From a virus, in IMG/VR virus record IMGVR_UViG_3300028189_000045, positions 1-28,967 of that record: a stretch of DNA of 28,967 bases. One strand, 5' to 3'. The position numbers and the translations under genes are program-made. Numbering within the stretch: position 1 is the first letter of the stretch; the number at the start of each line of letters is the position of its first letter. Shown one piece after another: positions 1 to 6,478 of the stretch. The notes beneath the pieces were generated by a model. It was not told where the DNA came from and did no database searches. It was given only the letters and a program-made list of their open reading frames with translations.

Positions 1-113
1 GCTTTACCTTCTTTAGCTAAATCTAGGGCATGCTCTTCTGAGTCTGCTTCTACTTCTAACCAACATTTCTCGTATGTTACATTTTGCATGTAACCTATGA
101 TTTCATATCTCAT
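1..113 (-). CDS. Hypothetical protein, N-terminal part only (cut by window edge)
   Basis: Thirty-seven codons are visible, starting MRYEIIGYMQNV and running off the left edge. The start is an ATG at 113 with a good Shine-Dalgarno (AGAGGTGA) 4 nt upstream. The ATG overlaps the stop of the upstream 58-residue gene as ATGA, so translation is probably coupled. The visible part ends in EEHALDLAKEGK, a pattern common in small phage proteins in which an alpha helix follows a strand ('DSEEEALELA' style). No function can be assigned. Confidence 0.65.
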   Translation of the reverse strand, partial: MRYEIIGYMQNVTYEKCWLEVEADSEEHALDLAKEGK

Positions 114-286
114 GTTGTCACCTCTACACTTTCTAGTTCATAGTAATCATCTGATACGTGATCAACTGATGGATCATCAGGATTAAAGTACTCATCTATT
201 AAACCTTGATGACTTATTGTTAGTTCTAGTAGGTCATTAGGAACTTCCCACTCAAAATACTGTACATTCCTTACAAATAATATCAT
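110..286 (-). CDS. Small acidic hypothetical protein (58 aa)
   Basis: This is an open frame of 58 codons beginning MILFVRNVQYFEWEVP, with a strongly acidic C-terminal half (many Asp and Glu). It is linked by an ATGA overlap to the gene before it and the gene after it, which supports it as a real member of the leftward operon. Codon choice (TTA, AGA, GAT, AAT) matches its neighbours. I do not recognise a family; the fold and function are unknown. Confidence 0.65.
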   Translation of the reverse strand: MILFVRNVQYFEWEVPNDLLELTISHQGLIDEYFNPDDPSVDHVSDDYYELESVEVTT

Positions 287-462
287 AACACATCCTCTAA
301 TAAAGATTCTATGTATGCTGTATCATAATCCCAAGGTAAATCTAGTCTACCACCATCTAATTCTGTATATGTTGTATAATCAAGTTCATTATCAACAGTG
401 ATATGATATTTAACTATAGTTGTATCATCTACTATGTAGTAGTTTATGTCTGTATCAGTCAT
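283..462 (-). CDS. Small acidic hypothetical protein (59 aa)
   Basis: The frame is open further upstream to 498, but the best start is the ATG at 462, giving MTDTDINYYIVDD. This ATG overlaps the stop codon of the preceding gene as TAATG, and an AAGGGGG Shine-Dalgarno lies about 9 nt upstream. The product is rich in Asp, Tyr and Thr and ends in LLEDVL. It has no recognisable motif, membrane segment or signal peptide. Confidence 0.6.
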   Translation of the reverse strand: MTDTDINYYIVDDTTIVKYHITVDNELDYTTYTELDGGRLDLPWDYDTAYIESLLEDVL

Positions 463-647
463 TACATCATCCCCCTTACTACTGCGCCATTCATCCATGA
501 TGTTTTACATATTTTATATATTTGATTGTATGGAACTTCATCACCAAACGTTTCTTCTATAATTTCATCTGCCTCATTCTCCCACCATACTTCAAATCTT
601 GCTAATACATCTAAATCAATCTTTGTTTGTGCTTCTCTTTCAGTCAT
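462..647 (-). CDS. Hypothetical protein (61 aa)
   Basis: It begins MTEREAQTKIDLDVLARFE immediately after the stop codon of the nuclease gene, whose last codons supply the Shine-Dalgarno (GAGAGGAG). The N-terminal half is acidic and probably helical, with a WW pair followed by ENEADEIIEE. The C-terminus is neutral to basic. The family is not recognised. Its position directly behind the nuclease and its tight coupling make co-expression very likely. Confidence 0.6.
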   Translation of the reverse strand: MTEREAQTKIDLDVLARFEVWWENEADEIIEETFGDEVPYNQIYKICKTSWMNGAVVRGMM

Positions 648-1481
648 CTAAATCTCCTCTCTGTCTATAAATGGTGTATAACTACATGGCAGTAGTTTAC
701 ATCTGTTATCTTGAGCTAGTATACCTCTTAGTCTTGGTTCAGCTATATATGTTTCTACTGCTTCTGCTATTACCTCATGTATGTTCTTAATCATTTCTAA
801 GTCGTCAGGAGTGATAGGTTCAGTCAGTACAGTAACGTCAGATGGATAACTTTTTAAAGGTTTTTGAGTTTTCTCGCTGATACCTCCATCTATATATGCT
901 GACACATTTATAGTAGATATATAGTTAATGTTTATACCTTTGTCACGTAAGAGTTTTGCATAAGTTAGTAGTTGAATACGATATCCATACTGCATAGATT
1001 TAGGTTTAGTTTTTGAATTGTATGTTTTAAAGTCGTACACAGTATCTTGAGAGTACATATCACAACTTCCACCCACACCTATTCCAGGTAGCAGTTCTTT
1101 GTACATAAATTCTTCACTAGTTACTTGATTATTATCTATATTTCTGCTTAACCAATCTCTTAGTGCTTCCCACATCATAGGATACTGTTGATAGATGTAG
1201 TTAATGTCTAAGTCTGGTAGATTATCGTCTTGTTGCTGCACATATTTGGCTATAGTTTCTGTAGGTAGTTCGTCTCCTGTAAGGTAGGCTTCTGCCATTC
1301 CATGCACTAAAGTCCCTGTTACGGATCCTTTATTACCTTCAAATGGTGTACCTTGATTTGTTAGGTTCTCTTTAAACCAACTACTAGTTCCTGTGAAAAA
1401 GCGAGATATGCCTGATGCAGATATCCTAAACTCTCCTTCAGGTACTACGTTTTCTCCGTTGTTATATTCTAGGTTAATCAT
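648..1481 (-). CDS. RecB/Cas4-like PD-(D/E)XK exonuclease
   Basis: A 277-residue protein with the ordered motifs of the PD-(D/E)XK nuclease superfamily as found in RecB/Cas4-type phage exonucleases. GTLVHGMAEAYL carries the motif I His60. GGSCDMYSQDTVYDFKTYN holds Asp141 and the Asp150-x-Lys152 metal-binding and catalytic pair. YRIQLLTYAKLL (Gln170) is the QxxxY motif. No iron-sulfur cysteine cluster is visible, so it is not a full Cas4. In phages this family usually degrades or processes DNA ends during replication, recombination or host DNA breakdown; which of these applies is inference. The start has a strong AAGGAG Shine-Dalgarno and overlaps the upstream gene by 8 nt. Confidence 0.75.
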   Translation of the reverse strand: MINLEYNNGENVVPEGEFRISASGISRFFTGTSSWFKENLTNQGTPFEGNKGSVTGTLVHGMAEAYLTGDELPTETIAKYVQQQDDNLPDLDINYIYQQYPMMWEALRDWLSRNIDNNQVTSEEFMYKELLPGIGVGGSCDMYSQDTVYDFKTYNSKTKPKSMQYGYRIQLLTYAKLLRDKGININYISTINVSAYIDGGISEKTQKPLKSYPSDVTVLTEPITPDDLEMIKNIHEVIAEAVETYIAEPRLRGILAQDNRCKLLPCSYTPFIDREEI

Positions 1482-1653
1482 TTGTATCTCCTTGACATTT
1501 CTTAACTATCTTAAATGTGTAGTTGTTTATTGTTGTGTAACTATTCACTAGTTCCCATGATTCATCGTCTTCTAGGTATATAAATCTATCAACTATAAAT
1601 GCTGTTAGTTCCTCATCTGTAAATTTGATGTTTATTGTCTTTTCTATTTCCAT
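1474..1653 (-). CDS. Hypothetical protein (59 aa)
   Basis: The frame is open up to a TTG near 1770, but the ATG at 1653 (MEIEKTINIKFTDEELTAFI) has an AAAGGAA Shine-Dalgarno six bases upstream. The stretch before it is more G+C-rich and has codon use unlike the cluster, so the short form is preferred. The product starts with a beta-strand-like segment, then a helix with acidic residues, and ends in KCQGDTND. Its 3' end overlaps the nuclease gene by 8 nt. Function unknown. Confidence 0.5.
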   Translation of the reverse strand: MEIEKTINIKFTDEELTAFIVDRFIYLEDDESWELVNSYTTINNYTFKIVKKCQGDTND

Positions 1654-1871
1654 GTCAATTCCTTTGTTATTTGTTAGATTGATAATCCATTGATTACCTA
1701 TGTAATGAATAGGAGTAGTCGAGGCGCAAGCTATGTCGCCCCTAATTGTTTGTATATTTATAATAGCCAAGCTAAGGGAAGAGGAAGGAGGACCCCTATG
1801 AGCTAACCTTGTAGTTAGTCCCTATTATAGCACCACAAATACGGGTGGACTTATTGACGTTGCCACCTATC
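1654..1871 (-). other. Non-coding spacer with promoter-like box and hairpins
   Basis: A 218-bp gap in an otherwise packed cluster, between the GIY-YIG gene and the 59-residue gene. It contains a small hairpin (CTAAC, loop of six, GTTAG at 1803-1818), a perfect extended -10 box on the minus strand, and a G+C-rich patch around 1720-1745 that includes GGGGCGAC. The same octamer occurs in the plus-strand spacer at 12240-12247. I could not fold a tRNA here. It is probably a transcription restart point for the genes to the left. Confidence 0.4.
1824..1832 (-). promoter_or_regulatory. Extended -10 promoter box (TGCTATAAT)
   Basis: On the minus strand the spacer reads TGCTATAAT, a perfect match to the extended -10 consensus TGnTATAAT. 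It lies in a non-coding gap about 170 bp upstream of the ATG at 1653. No convincing -35 box is seen. It would serve the nuclease and the small genes to its left; use by the host polymerase is inferred. Confidence 0.4.
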
Positions 1872-2378
1872 TTATAGTAGCTTGTCTCTGAAGTACCTAT
1901 TTCCAATATTACGATTCAAGTATAATGGCTTTTCTAGTACGTCTAGTTGGAATTGCCACCACTCTTCTTTATAAGTGAGTGATCTCTTAGTTGGTAATAA
2001 CTCTAGTATTAACTTACGTGTAACTAGTGAAGTGTCTACGTGTTCTGATGAACCCATATACTCTCTCCAATCAGACTCTTTACTGATAGTTTCATATTTA
2101 CATCTAGTAGCTTTAATACCAGCTTTACGAACTCTAGCCTTGTCCTTTTTAGATACAGCTATGTTATCAGTGTCTGGATCAATAAGTACATTCTTGTTAA
2201 AGAAGTCTATATGACCTGGACGTTCTGATCCATCTTTCTTAGCTGGTTTAGTAGTTGTAGACATAATGTCACATTTACCTACATACATAGTACCATCTGA
2301 TAGGTATAGTTTGTAAATAAATCCATATACATTCTTATCTAACTTTGTGTAGTCACTACCATTAAACTGCCAATGCAT
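1872..2378 (-). CDS. GIY-YIG family endonuclease
   Basis: A 168-residue protein with the GIY-YIG nuclease pattern near the N-terminus: YGFIYKLYLSDGTMYVGK, where FIY and YVG take the places of GIY and YIG. This is followed by WREYMGSS, the 'Y-x-GS' segment typical of phage free-standing GIY-YIG enzymes, and later by LILELLPTKRSLTYKEEWW with the conserved Glu region. Such genes are often mobile homing endonucleases or DNA repair nucleases. The start is the ATG that overlaps the upstream stop codon as TAATG; an upstream GTG is less likely. The long spacer downstream is consistent with an inserted mobile gene, but this is inference. Confidence 0.65.
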   Translation of the reverse strand: MHWQFNGSDYTKLDKNVYGFIYKLYLSDGTMYVGKCDIMSTTTKPAKKDGSERPGHIDFFNKNVLIDPDTDNIAVSKKDKARVRKAGIKATRCKYETISKESDWREYMGSSEHVDTSLVTRKLILELLPTKRSLTYKEEWWQFQLDVLEKPLYLNRNIGNRYFRDKLL

Positions 2379-2695
2379 TACCACTCTACTCTTGATACTG
2401 CATGCATATCTATTTTCCAGGGTTGGCCATACTCTTCGGTTGCCCCATCTTCACCTATTACTATCATTCCTCTAATATCAGCAGTTTCATCCTCTGTATC
2501 AATGAAATCATTGATAGCTTTAACCTCTGGATATCTGTCATACCACTTTAGATGAGATGCATAGTAACCTACATAATCTTCATCTTCTAGCTGCTTCTCA
2601 AAACATTCATCTAATTCATGCTTAGCTAGTAAAGCTAATAGTTCTGGTTCATCTTTTACACTTACTTTGATGTATATCTCACTTCTGTAGCCCAT
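2378..2695 (-). CDS. Conserved phage hypothetical protein (MGYRSE type)
   Basis: A 105-residue protein starting MGYRSEIYIKVSVKDEPEL and containing LKWYDRYPEVKAINDFID. Small proteins that begin MGYRS(D/E) and carry a 'WY..YPEV..I..F' segment recur in many unrelated phages and host genomes, with no known function. The middle is acidic. It is joined to both neighbours by TAATG overlaps, so it sits inside the same translationally coupled operon. Confidence 0.65.
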   Translation of the reverse strand: MGYRSEIYIKVSVKDEPELLALLAKHELDECFEKQLEDEDYVGYYASHLKWYDRYPEVKAINDFIDTEDETADIRGMIVIGEDGATEEYGQPWKIDMHAVSRVEW

Positions 2696-2901
2696 TACTT
2701 ATCCTCTTTATAATCTTCATAGATTATTGTGTCTGGTTTAATTGAGGTATAACCCTTAGCATAAACTAGTTTGTTCTTAGCTAGATACTTTTCAAATTCA
2801 ATATTTGTTTGTATACCCCATACCATAAATAGCAGTACATTTGCACCAAATAGTACTACTATAACTCCTGTACCTGTCACATTTCTACTTAACCAATTCA
2901 T
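2695..2901 (-). CDS. Small single-pass membrane protein (68 aa)
   Basis: Begins MNWLSRNVTGTG, followed by a hydrophobic helix at about residues 13-31 (VIVVLFGANVLLFMVWGI), then a charged, Tyr- and Lys-rich tail ending YEDYKEDK. The likely topology is a short N-terminus, one transmembrane helix and a soluble C-terminal tail. It overlaps the MazG-like gene upstream by 4 nt and the gene downstream by TAATG. No family recognised; it may modify the host membrane or act as an accessory lysis factor. Confidence 0.6.
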   Translation of the reverse strand: MNWLSRNVTGTGVIVVLFGANVLLFMVWGIQTNIEFEKYLAKNKLVYAKGYTSIKPDTIIYEDYKEDK

Positions 2902-3206
2902 TCCGATTCCTTTATGAATTCACCTTGTGGTGTTAGAAAACCTTTACGATTCTCAATAACTCTGTATGCTTTCTCTGCACAGTAATCTAGCTGAGTACCA
3001 TTTAGATAAGCTCCAATTACTATCGTTATGAATATGTCGCCATACGCATCTACTATTTCATTTAAGTCTTTAGTATCAATAGCATATAATAGCTCTTGTA
3101 CTTCCTCTAATGTTTTAATAGCTTGAGTCATAGTATTACCGTTAGGTATGATACCTCTATCTACGGCCCATTCTATAATTACTTCAGCTGTTTGATCTAA
3201 TGTCAT
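2898..3206 (-). CDS. MazG-like nucleotide pyrophosphohydrolase
   Basis: A 102-residue all-helical protein with the metal-binding pattern of the MazG/dUTPase-type NTP pyrophosphohydrolases: LEEVQEL (Glu34, Glu35, Glu38) followed about 15 residues later by EIVDAYGDIFI (Asp53 and Asp57), then ENRKGFLTPQGEFIKE near the end, as often seen in phage members. The family removes pyrophosphate from (d)NTPs, and in phages it may adjust nucleotide pools or lower ppGpp. It lies directly upstream of the 2695-2901 membrane protein gene and just behind thyX (TAATG overlap), fitting a nucleotide metabolism module. The substrate cannot be read from the sequence. Confidence 0.75.
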   Translation of the reverse strand: MTLDQTAEVIIEWAVDRGIIPNGNTMTQAIKTLEEVQELLYAIDTKDLNEIVDAYGDIFITIVIGAYLNGTQLDYCAEKAYRVIENRKGFLTPQGEFIKESE

Positions 3207-4018
3207 TACTCTTCCTCATATAAAAATTCTGTAAACAGATATTTGTGATCTTCCGGGAGATTACTATAAATCTCGTAAGCTAGTTCTCTGATTTCTTGTA
3301 GTGCTGCTTTGTTAGTACGTAATGCTAAGAAGTTCTGTAACGATCTAGCATTAATAGTCCATACAAAACTAGTCTTGAATGATTCTGGTAGTGCGTACTT
3401 TGATACATCATTAGCTATACCACTAGCTACTAACTTACGAATACCATCTAGTGCAGCAATAATGTGATAGTTAACATCTGCATTATCTGTAAATACTACA
3501 TACTCTGATGCTCTATCATAGTTATCTTCTTCATCTGGTAAGAACGGTTGTTCACCTTTTAATTCTTTGAGAGTATATCTAGTAGACTTTACTGATATAC
3601 TTGCATGTCTGTGTCTAACTACTTCTTGTAAACAAGCTCTAGTAATACCATCTATATCAAATGAGTAGTTCAAATGTTCAAGAGTCGAAGCATGTTTATT
3701 CTTATTGCCAATTCTATGAATTAAAGCTTTATCATTTTTACCTACTAGTACCTGTTCTACACAAGTTCCTTTGTCGCATACATAAGTATCTGACTTACCC
3801 TCTGAAGCCCAACACTTTCGGATTCCCCTAGCTGCGACCCATAGGTCTGTTGCACTTAATAATTCTACTGTCATTTTATCCCCTTTTTGTTTATGGTTAA
3901 CACACTGTGCTACTTCTCTAAAATCTAGATGGTTTATACCTTCTGTACATACCATCACTGCTGTTGTTTTTGGAGACATCTTCCAATACCTACATGTTTC
4001 ACATATTTGTGTTCCCAT
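3206..4018 (-). CDS. thyX: Flavin-dependent thymidylate synthase ThyX
   Basis: Makes dTMP from dUMP using methylene-tetrahydrofolate and FAD, freeing the phage from host ThyA. The diagnostic RHRx7S motif is present as RHRHASISVKSTRY. Two starts are possible in the same frame. From the ATG at 4018 (Shine-Dalgarno AAGGGAG) the protein is 270 aa with a 48-residue N-terminal extension bearing CETCRYW and two further cysteines, like a small zinc finger. From the ATG at 3874 it is 222 aa, the usual family length, and this ATG has an excellent AAAAAGGGG site. Both forms may be made. The gene precedes mazG in the operon with a TAATG overlap. Confidence 0.9.
   Translation of the reverse strand: MGTQICETCRYWKMSPKTTAVMVCTEGINHLDFREVAQCVNHKQKGDKMTVELLSATDLWVAARGIRKCWASEGKSDTYVCDKGTCVEQVLVGKNDKALIHRIGNKNKHASTLEHLNYSFDIDGITRACLQEVVRHRHASISVKSTRYTLKELKGEQPFLPDEEDNYDRASEYVVFTDNADVNYHIIAALDGIRKLVASGIANDVSKYALPESFKTSFVWTINARSLQNFLALRTNKAALQEIRELAYEIYSNLPEDHKYLFTEFLYEEE
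3872..3888 (-). promoter_or_regulatory. Strong internal Shine-Dalgarno and ATG inside thyX
   Basis: On the minus strand AAAAAGGGG stands five bases before an in-frame ATG. It marks a second start that yields the canonical 222-residue ThyX, while the upstream start yields a form with a cysteine-rich N-terminal extension. Confidence 0.55.
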
Positions 4019-4021
4019 CAA

Positions 4022-4156
4022 TCTCCCTTATTTAATACATAAACCTTTCTTCGAGGATGTTTATAGCTCGTATGTGTGTTTTTTAGGCTATTAAGCCCTA
4101 AGATGCCACTATAATAGCTTGAGTAAACTCAAAACAATAGAGTTTTAGAGTATTTT
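4022..4156. other. Non-coding spacer with competing hairpins
   Basis: A 135-bp gap between the YiiX-like gene and thyX. Inverted repeats seen are TTAGGCT-ATTA-AGCCCTAA (4083-4101, one bulge), a perfect TTGAG-TAAA-CTCAA hairpin (4119-4132), and an alternative AAACTC...GAGTTT pairing (4125-4145) that shares its left arm with the second hairpin, so the two are mutually exclusive. No U-run follows in the leftward direction, so a simple intrinsic terminator is not supported; an attenuator or RNA-processing site is possible. Confidence 0.35.
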
Positions 4157-4795
4157 CTATTTACTCCAAATAACTTTGCCATTTGTATTGTCTGTAGTCG
4201 GTAGAATATCATCGGGGAAAAATACATCTCTTTTGATTAATCCAAAAAGTACAGATGTCTCTTTTAATTTCCAATTCGTTATATATTGATAAGGCTTCAT
4301 TATGTAATAAATTAATTCACTGCATGAAAAAAATCTACTTACTTTATCTTCTTCTTCAAATATAAAATCATAATCGTACGGAACATCTATTTTTTCTTTA
4401 GCTCTTTGTAAAATGACCATAATATTTGAGTGTTCTAGTTGTGGAAACCTTATAACTGCAACTCTGTCGGCTCTCATAAAACTAACTAAATCAGTATATT
4501 GTACATCTGGTGTCATTGAGTGTATTATCTTTTCATCGACTCCACCAACATATAACGATGCATGGCTATACTTTCCGGCTATAAAATATCCATCAAGGTA
4601 CTTATCATAACCTCTAAGAATAATATCTCCTGCTTGAATAATGTCTCTCACTTCATAATAAGAATCGCCTTTTAGTTTAAAAGTCGTTGGTTCAACTACT
4701 ACCCAAAATGGGTATGGATGAATTTTTATATGAGCGAATATCTTTAAAAAACCTGATTGTAATTTATATCTCAGCTTGTCTAACTTTTTTAACAT
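4157..4795 (-). CDS. Permuted NlpC/P60-like hydrolase (YiiX/YebB type)
   Basis: A 212-residue protein with the pattern of the circularly permuted papain-like NlpC/P60 family (YiiX, DUF830). It shows QAGDIILRG near residue 57, then KYSHASLYVGG with catalytic His78, IIHSM, and FFSCSELIYY with nucleophile Cys158 and Glu160. The His-before-Cys order is the permuted one. No signal peptide is clear. Family members are amidases, peptidases or acyl-handling enzymes; the substrate is unknown. It lies among takeover genes, not in the lysis cassette. It is flanked by spacers on both sides (79 and 135 bp), starts with an AAAGGA site, and is somewhat richer in Lys and Phe codons than its neighbours, so it may be a separate acquisition. 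Confidence 0.65.
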   Translation of the reverse strand: MLKKLDKLRYKLQSGFLKIFAHIKIHPYPFWVVVEPTTFKLKGDSYYEVRDIIQAGDIILRGYDKYLDGYFIAGKYSHASLYVGGVDEKIIHSMTPDVQYTDLVSFMRADRVAVIRFPQLEHSNIMVILQRAKEKIDVPYDYDFIFEEEDKVSRFFSCSELIYYIMKPYQYITNWKLKETSVLFGLIKRDVFFPDDILPTTDNTNGKVIWSK

Positions 4796-4874
4796 ATTTA
4801 TAGTCCTTTTGTCAAGTCAATGAGGTGTATAAGTATATGCAAGTGTAAATACATAGATGCATTCTCTGTTAGAG

Positions 4875-5243
4875 TTAGAAGAAGATTTTTAGTAGTACAA
4901 TCGATAATACGATTAAGTACACATAGTTTTTATTTTTCTCAAACCACACCGCAGTATTCTTTTTTGCACTTAAATACCATCTATCCCATAAGTTGCCCAT
5001 GAAATTATATGTTACATCTTCTATTTTACCGCCTACATCAATCTTCTTAAAAGGATTAATTGTATCAATGATGTTAGATGTAGTATTCTTTACTGTCCCT
5101 GCTACTGTCTTTACTGTTCCTTTCACTGACCCTGTTGCTGGACTTACTACTTTCTCAGCTACTTCTTTAGTTTCATCAACTACTTCTTTTATTTCTGACA
5201 CCGTTTCTTTTATCTTTCTTCTAAACTTACTAAATATTCCCAT
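4875..5243 (-). CDS. Tail-anchored amphipathic-helix membrane protein (122 aa)
   Basis: The N-terminal 40 residues form a charged heptad-like helix (KIKETVSEIKEVVDETKEVA). A stretch of short repeats of the type GTVK follows (GSVKGTVKTVAGTVKN), then a hydrophobic C-terminal helix (YVYLIVLSIVLLKIFF) that ends the protein. This is the layout of a C-terminally anchored membrane protein with an amphipathic or coiled cytoplasmic part. No family recognised; a membrane-remodelling or superinfection role is only a guess. The start at 5243 has an AAGGGG site. Confidence 0.6.
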   Translation of the reverse strand: MGIFSKFRRKIKETVSEIKEVVDETKEVAEKVVSPATGSVKGTVKTVAGTVKNTTSNIIDTINPFKKIDVGGKIEDVTYNFMGNLWDRWYLSAKKNTAVWFEKNKNYVYLIVLSIVLLKIFF

Positions 5244-5256
5244 ATTTTCCCCTTTT

Positions 5257-5445
5257 TTATAGCTCGTACTTTCTAGAAGTCTTCTCTATTGCATCAGAAA
5301 CAACTATATCTGTAGCTTTATACATAGAAGATAATATCTCTTTTCTACTTGTTTCCCAAATCCTGTTAATATCATCAGGATCAACTATACCACTATTCCT
5401 TAAAGTCTTAACTACCAACTTTTTTATTATCTTCTTTGATTTCAT
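5257..5445 (-). CDS. Small basic hypothetical protein (62 aa)
   Basis: Starts MKSKKIIKKLVVKTL at the ATG at 5445, which has the sequence TAGGAGCAGAA directly before it. The same leader precedes the gene starting at 7148, confirming this start over the upstream alternative at 5463. The N-terminus is strongly basic; the rest is mixed and helical (RIWETSRKEILSSMYKATD). A nucleic-acid-binding role would fit the charge but no motif is recognised. Confidence 0.6.
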   Translation of the reverse strand: MKSKKIIKKLVVKTLRNSGIVDPDDINRIWETSRKEILSSMYKATDIVVSDAIEKTSRKYEL

Positions 5446-5477
5446 TTCTGCTCCTAATGCCATTACTTATCTTTTGT

Positions 5478-5846
5478 TTATTGTTTTTCACACCATATTT
5501 GTGCATCTTCCCAAGTCATCGGGTAATCACTTGATTTACCCCAAACAAGGTTACCATTTTCATCTGTTCTAACGCACCTGACATAACCCTCAAGTGTCTT
5601 ACTGTAGTTGTAGGAATAGCCATACTTAAAGTTTACATTCCAAGCATACTTAGAATTTGAAACATTTGACGAAGAAGACCAATAACCACTAGAAGTAAAT
5701 CCCTCCATACTTGTAGCAGGGTCATGTTTTCCATAGTCTACTGCACTGAGTAACTCTTCTATATTTGGCATTCTCCAAGAGAGAAGAGTACAATTCTCTC
5801 TCTTTACTAAATCGTATGTTATTCCATCTATTGTTATCTCTTTCAT
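5478..5846 (-). CDS. DUF1566 (Lcl_C) C-type-lectin-fold protein, permuted order
   Basis: A 122-residue protein with clear DUF1566/Lcl C-terminal-domain motifs: SWRMPNIEELLSAVDYGK (24-40), SSGYWSSSS (52-60), AWNVNFKYGYSYNY (68-81) and EGYVRCVR (86-93). In ordinary members the 'GLxW...TWEEAxxYCE' part precedes the WRLP motif. Here the equivalent segment, GNLVWGKSSDYPMTWEDAQIWCE (98-120, quoted in parts: GNLVWGK then MTWEDAQIWCE), follows YVRCVR at the C-terminus. The domain therefore looks circularly permuted. Such folds bind ligands or surfaces and include tail-tip and diversity-generating targets, but no reverse transcriptase is in this window. It has no signal peptide and lies among small leftward genes; AAAGGAT precedes its start. 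Confidence 0.75.
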   Translation of the reverse strand: MKEITIDGITYDLVKRENCTLLSWRMPNIEELLSAVDYGKHDPATSMEGFTSSGYWSSSSNVSNSKYAWNVNFKYGYSYNYSKTLEGYVRCVRTDENGNLVWGKSSDYPMTWEDAQIWCEKQ

Positions 5847-5872
5847 CTTTTATCCTTTAGTTACACATATTG

Positions 5873-6124
5873 CTATAGCATCTTGTATAGCATCATTTTT
5901 TTTTCTAACTCTACTGACAGCTTGTCTTTAAGCTTCTTGACCATATTGTCCCTAGCTTCTAGTTGTGCTAAGTGTCTCTTATCTAAAACTAGCTGTTTTT
6001 CTAAGTCAGCTATACTTTGTGATGTTCTATATACTCTGGACTTAGCTTCTTTTACTGAACAGAACGGGTCTGAATTATCTATAGCAATCTTCATAAACTG
6101 TATCTCATCTAACTCTAGTTTCAT
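5873..6124 (-). CDS. Coiled-coil hypothetical protein (83 aa)
   Basis: The chosen start is the ATG at 6124 (MKLELDEIQFMKIAID) because GAGGAG lies five bases upstream; the frame is open further but codes poorly there. After residue 35 the chain is a long heptad-rich helix (SIADLEKQLVLDKRHLAQLE and MVKKLKDKLSVELEKKM). Probably an oligomeric helical protein; no family recognised. Confidence 0.6.
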   Translation of the reverse strand: MKLELDEIQFMKIAIDNSDPFCSVKEAKSRVYRTSQSIADLEKQLVLDKRHLAQLEARDNMVKKLKDKLSVELEKKMMLYKML

Positions 6125-6171
6125 ACATATCTCCTCTATGACACAAGTTCTTACTCTTACACTAGGTATCT

Positions 6172-6261
6172 CTATCCTTTCGTTATTATTAATGCTCCAA
6201 TAGCTAGTACAGCTAAAACTACCACCCATGCTATATAAGTAAGCATATCTTGTTTAGACAT
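6172..6261 (-). CDS. Tiny single-pass membrane protein (29 aa)
   Basis: This open frame, which short-gene filters miss, reads MSKQDMLTYIAWVVVLAVLA and ends GALIITKG. It is a short polar head, one hydrophobic helix of about 20 residues and a lysine at the end. The ATG at 6261 overlaps the last codons of the upstream gene (GATGTCTAA), giving translational coupling, and GAGC lies just upstream. Size and make-up fit phage micro-membrane proteins (holin, antiholin or host-membrane effectors), but function cannot be read. Confidence 0.55.
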   Translation of the reverse strand: MSKQDMLTYIAWVVVLAVLAIGALIITKG

Positions 6262-6478
6262 CTACAAGCTCTTTAATCGTTACTTCCCAACCATATGATG
6301 CAAGCTTTACTGTTACCGTATGAAGTATATCTATAGCATCTTGTATATCATCTTCATGTTGTTCTAAAGCATAGTCATAAATACCATGTAGTTTAATCTC
6401 ATGCAATTCATCAGCTCTAGCCTCATCTAGCATCTCCTGTCTAAACTCAGCCATCTCTTCATCATTTCTCTTGCTCAC
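6254..6478 (-). CDS. Acidic helical hypothetical protein (74 aa)
   Basis: Starts at a GTG (6478) that overlaps the preceding TAG stop as TAGTG, with AAAGGAT upstream. The protein begins MSKRNDEEMAEFRQEMLDEA, is rich in Glu and Asp, and contains LEQHEDDIQDAIDILHTV. It is predicted to be all helical. No known family. Confidence 0.6.
   Translation of the reverse strand: MSKRNDEEMAEFRQEMLDEARADELHEIKLHGIYDYALEQHEDDIQDAIDILHTVTVKLASYGWEVTIKELVDV

Noticed and set aside
1654-1770. N-terminal extension of the 59-residue gene from a TTG start
   Set aside because: No ribosome site stands before the TTG, codon use differs from the cluster, and the internal ATG at 1653 has a good site.
4083-4101. Intrinsic terminator after the YiiX-like gene
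   Set aside because: The hairpin is followed by A, not U, in the leftward direction; in the rightward direction no gene ends here.
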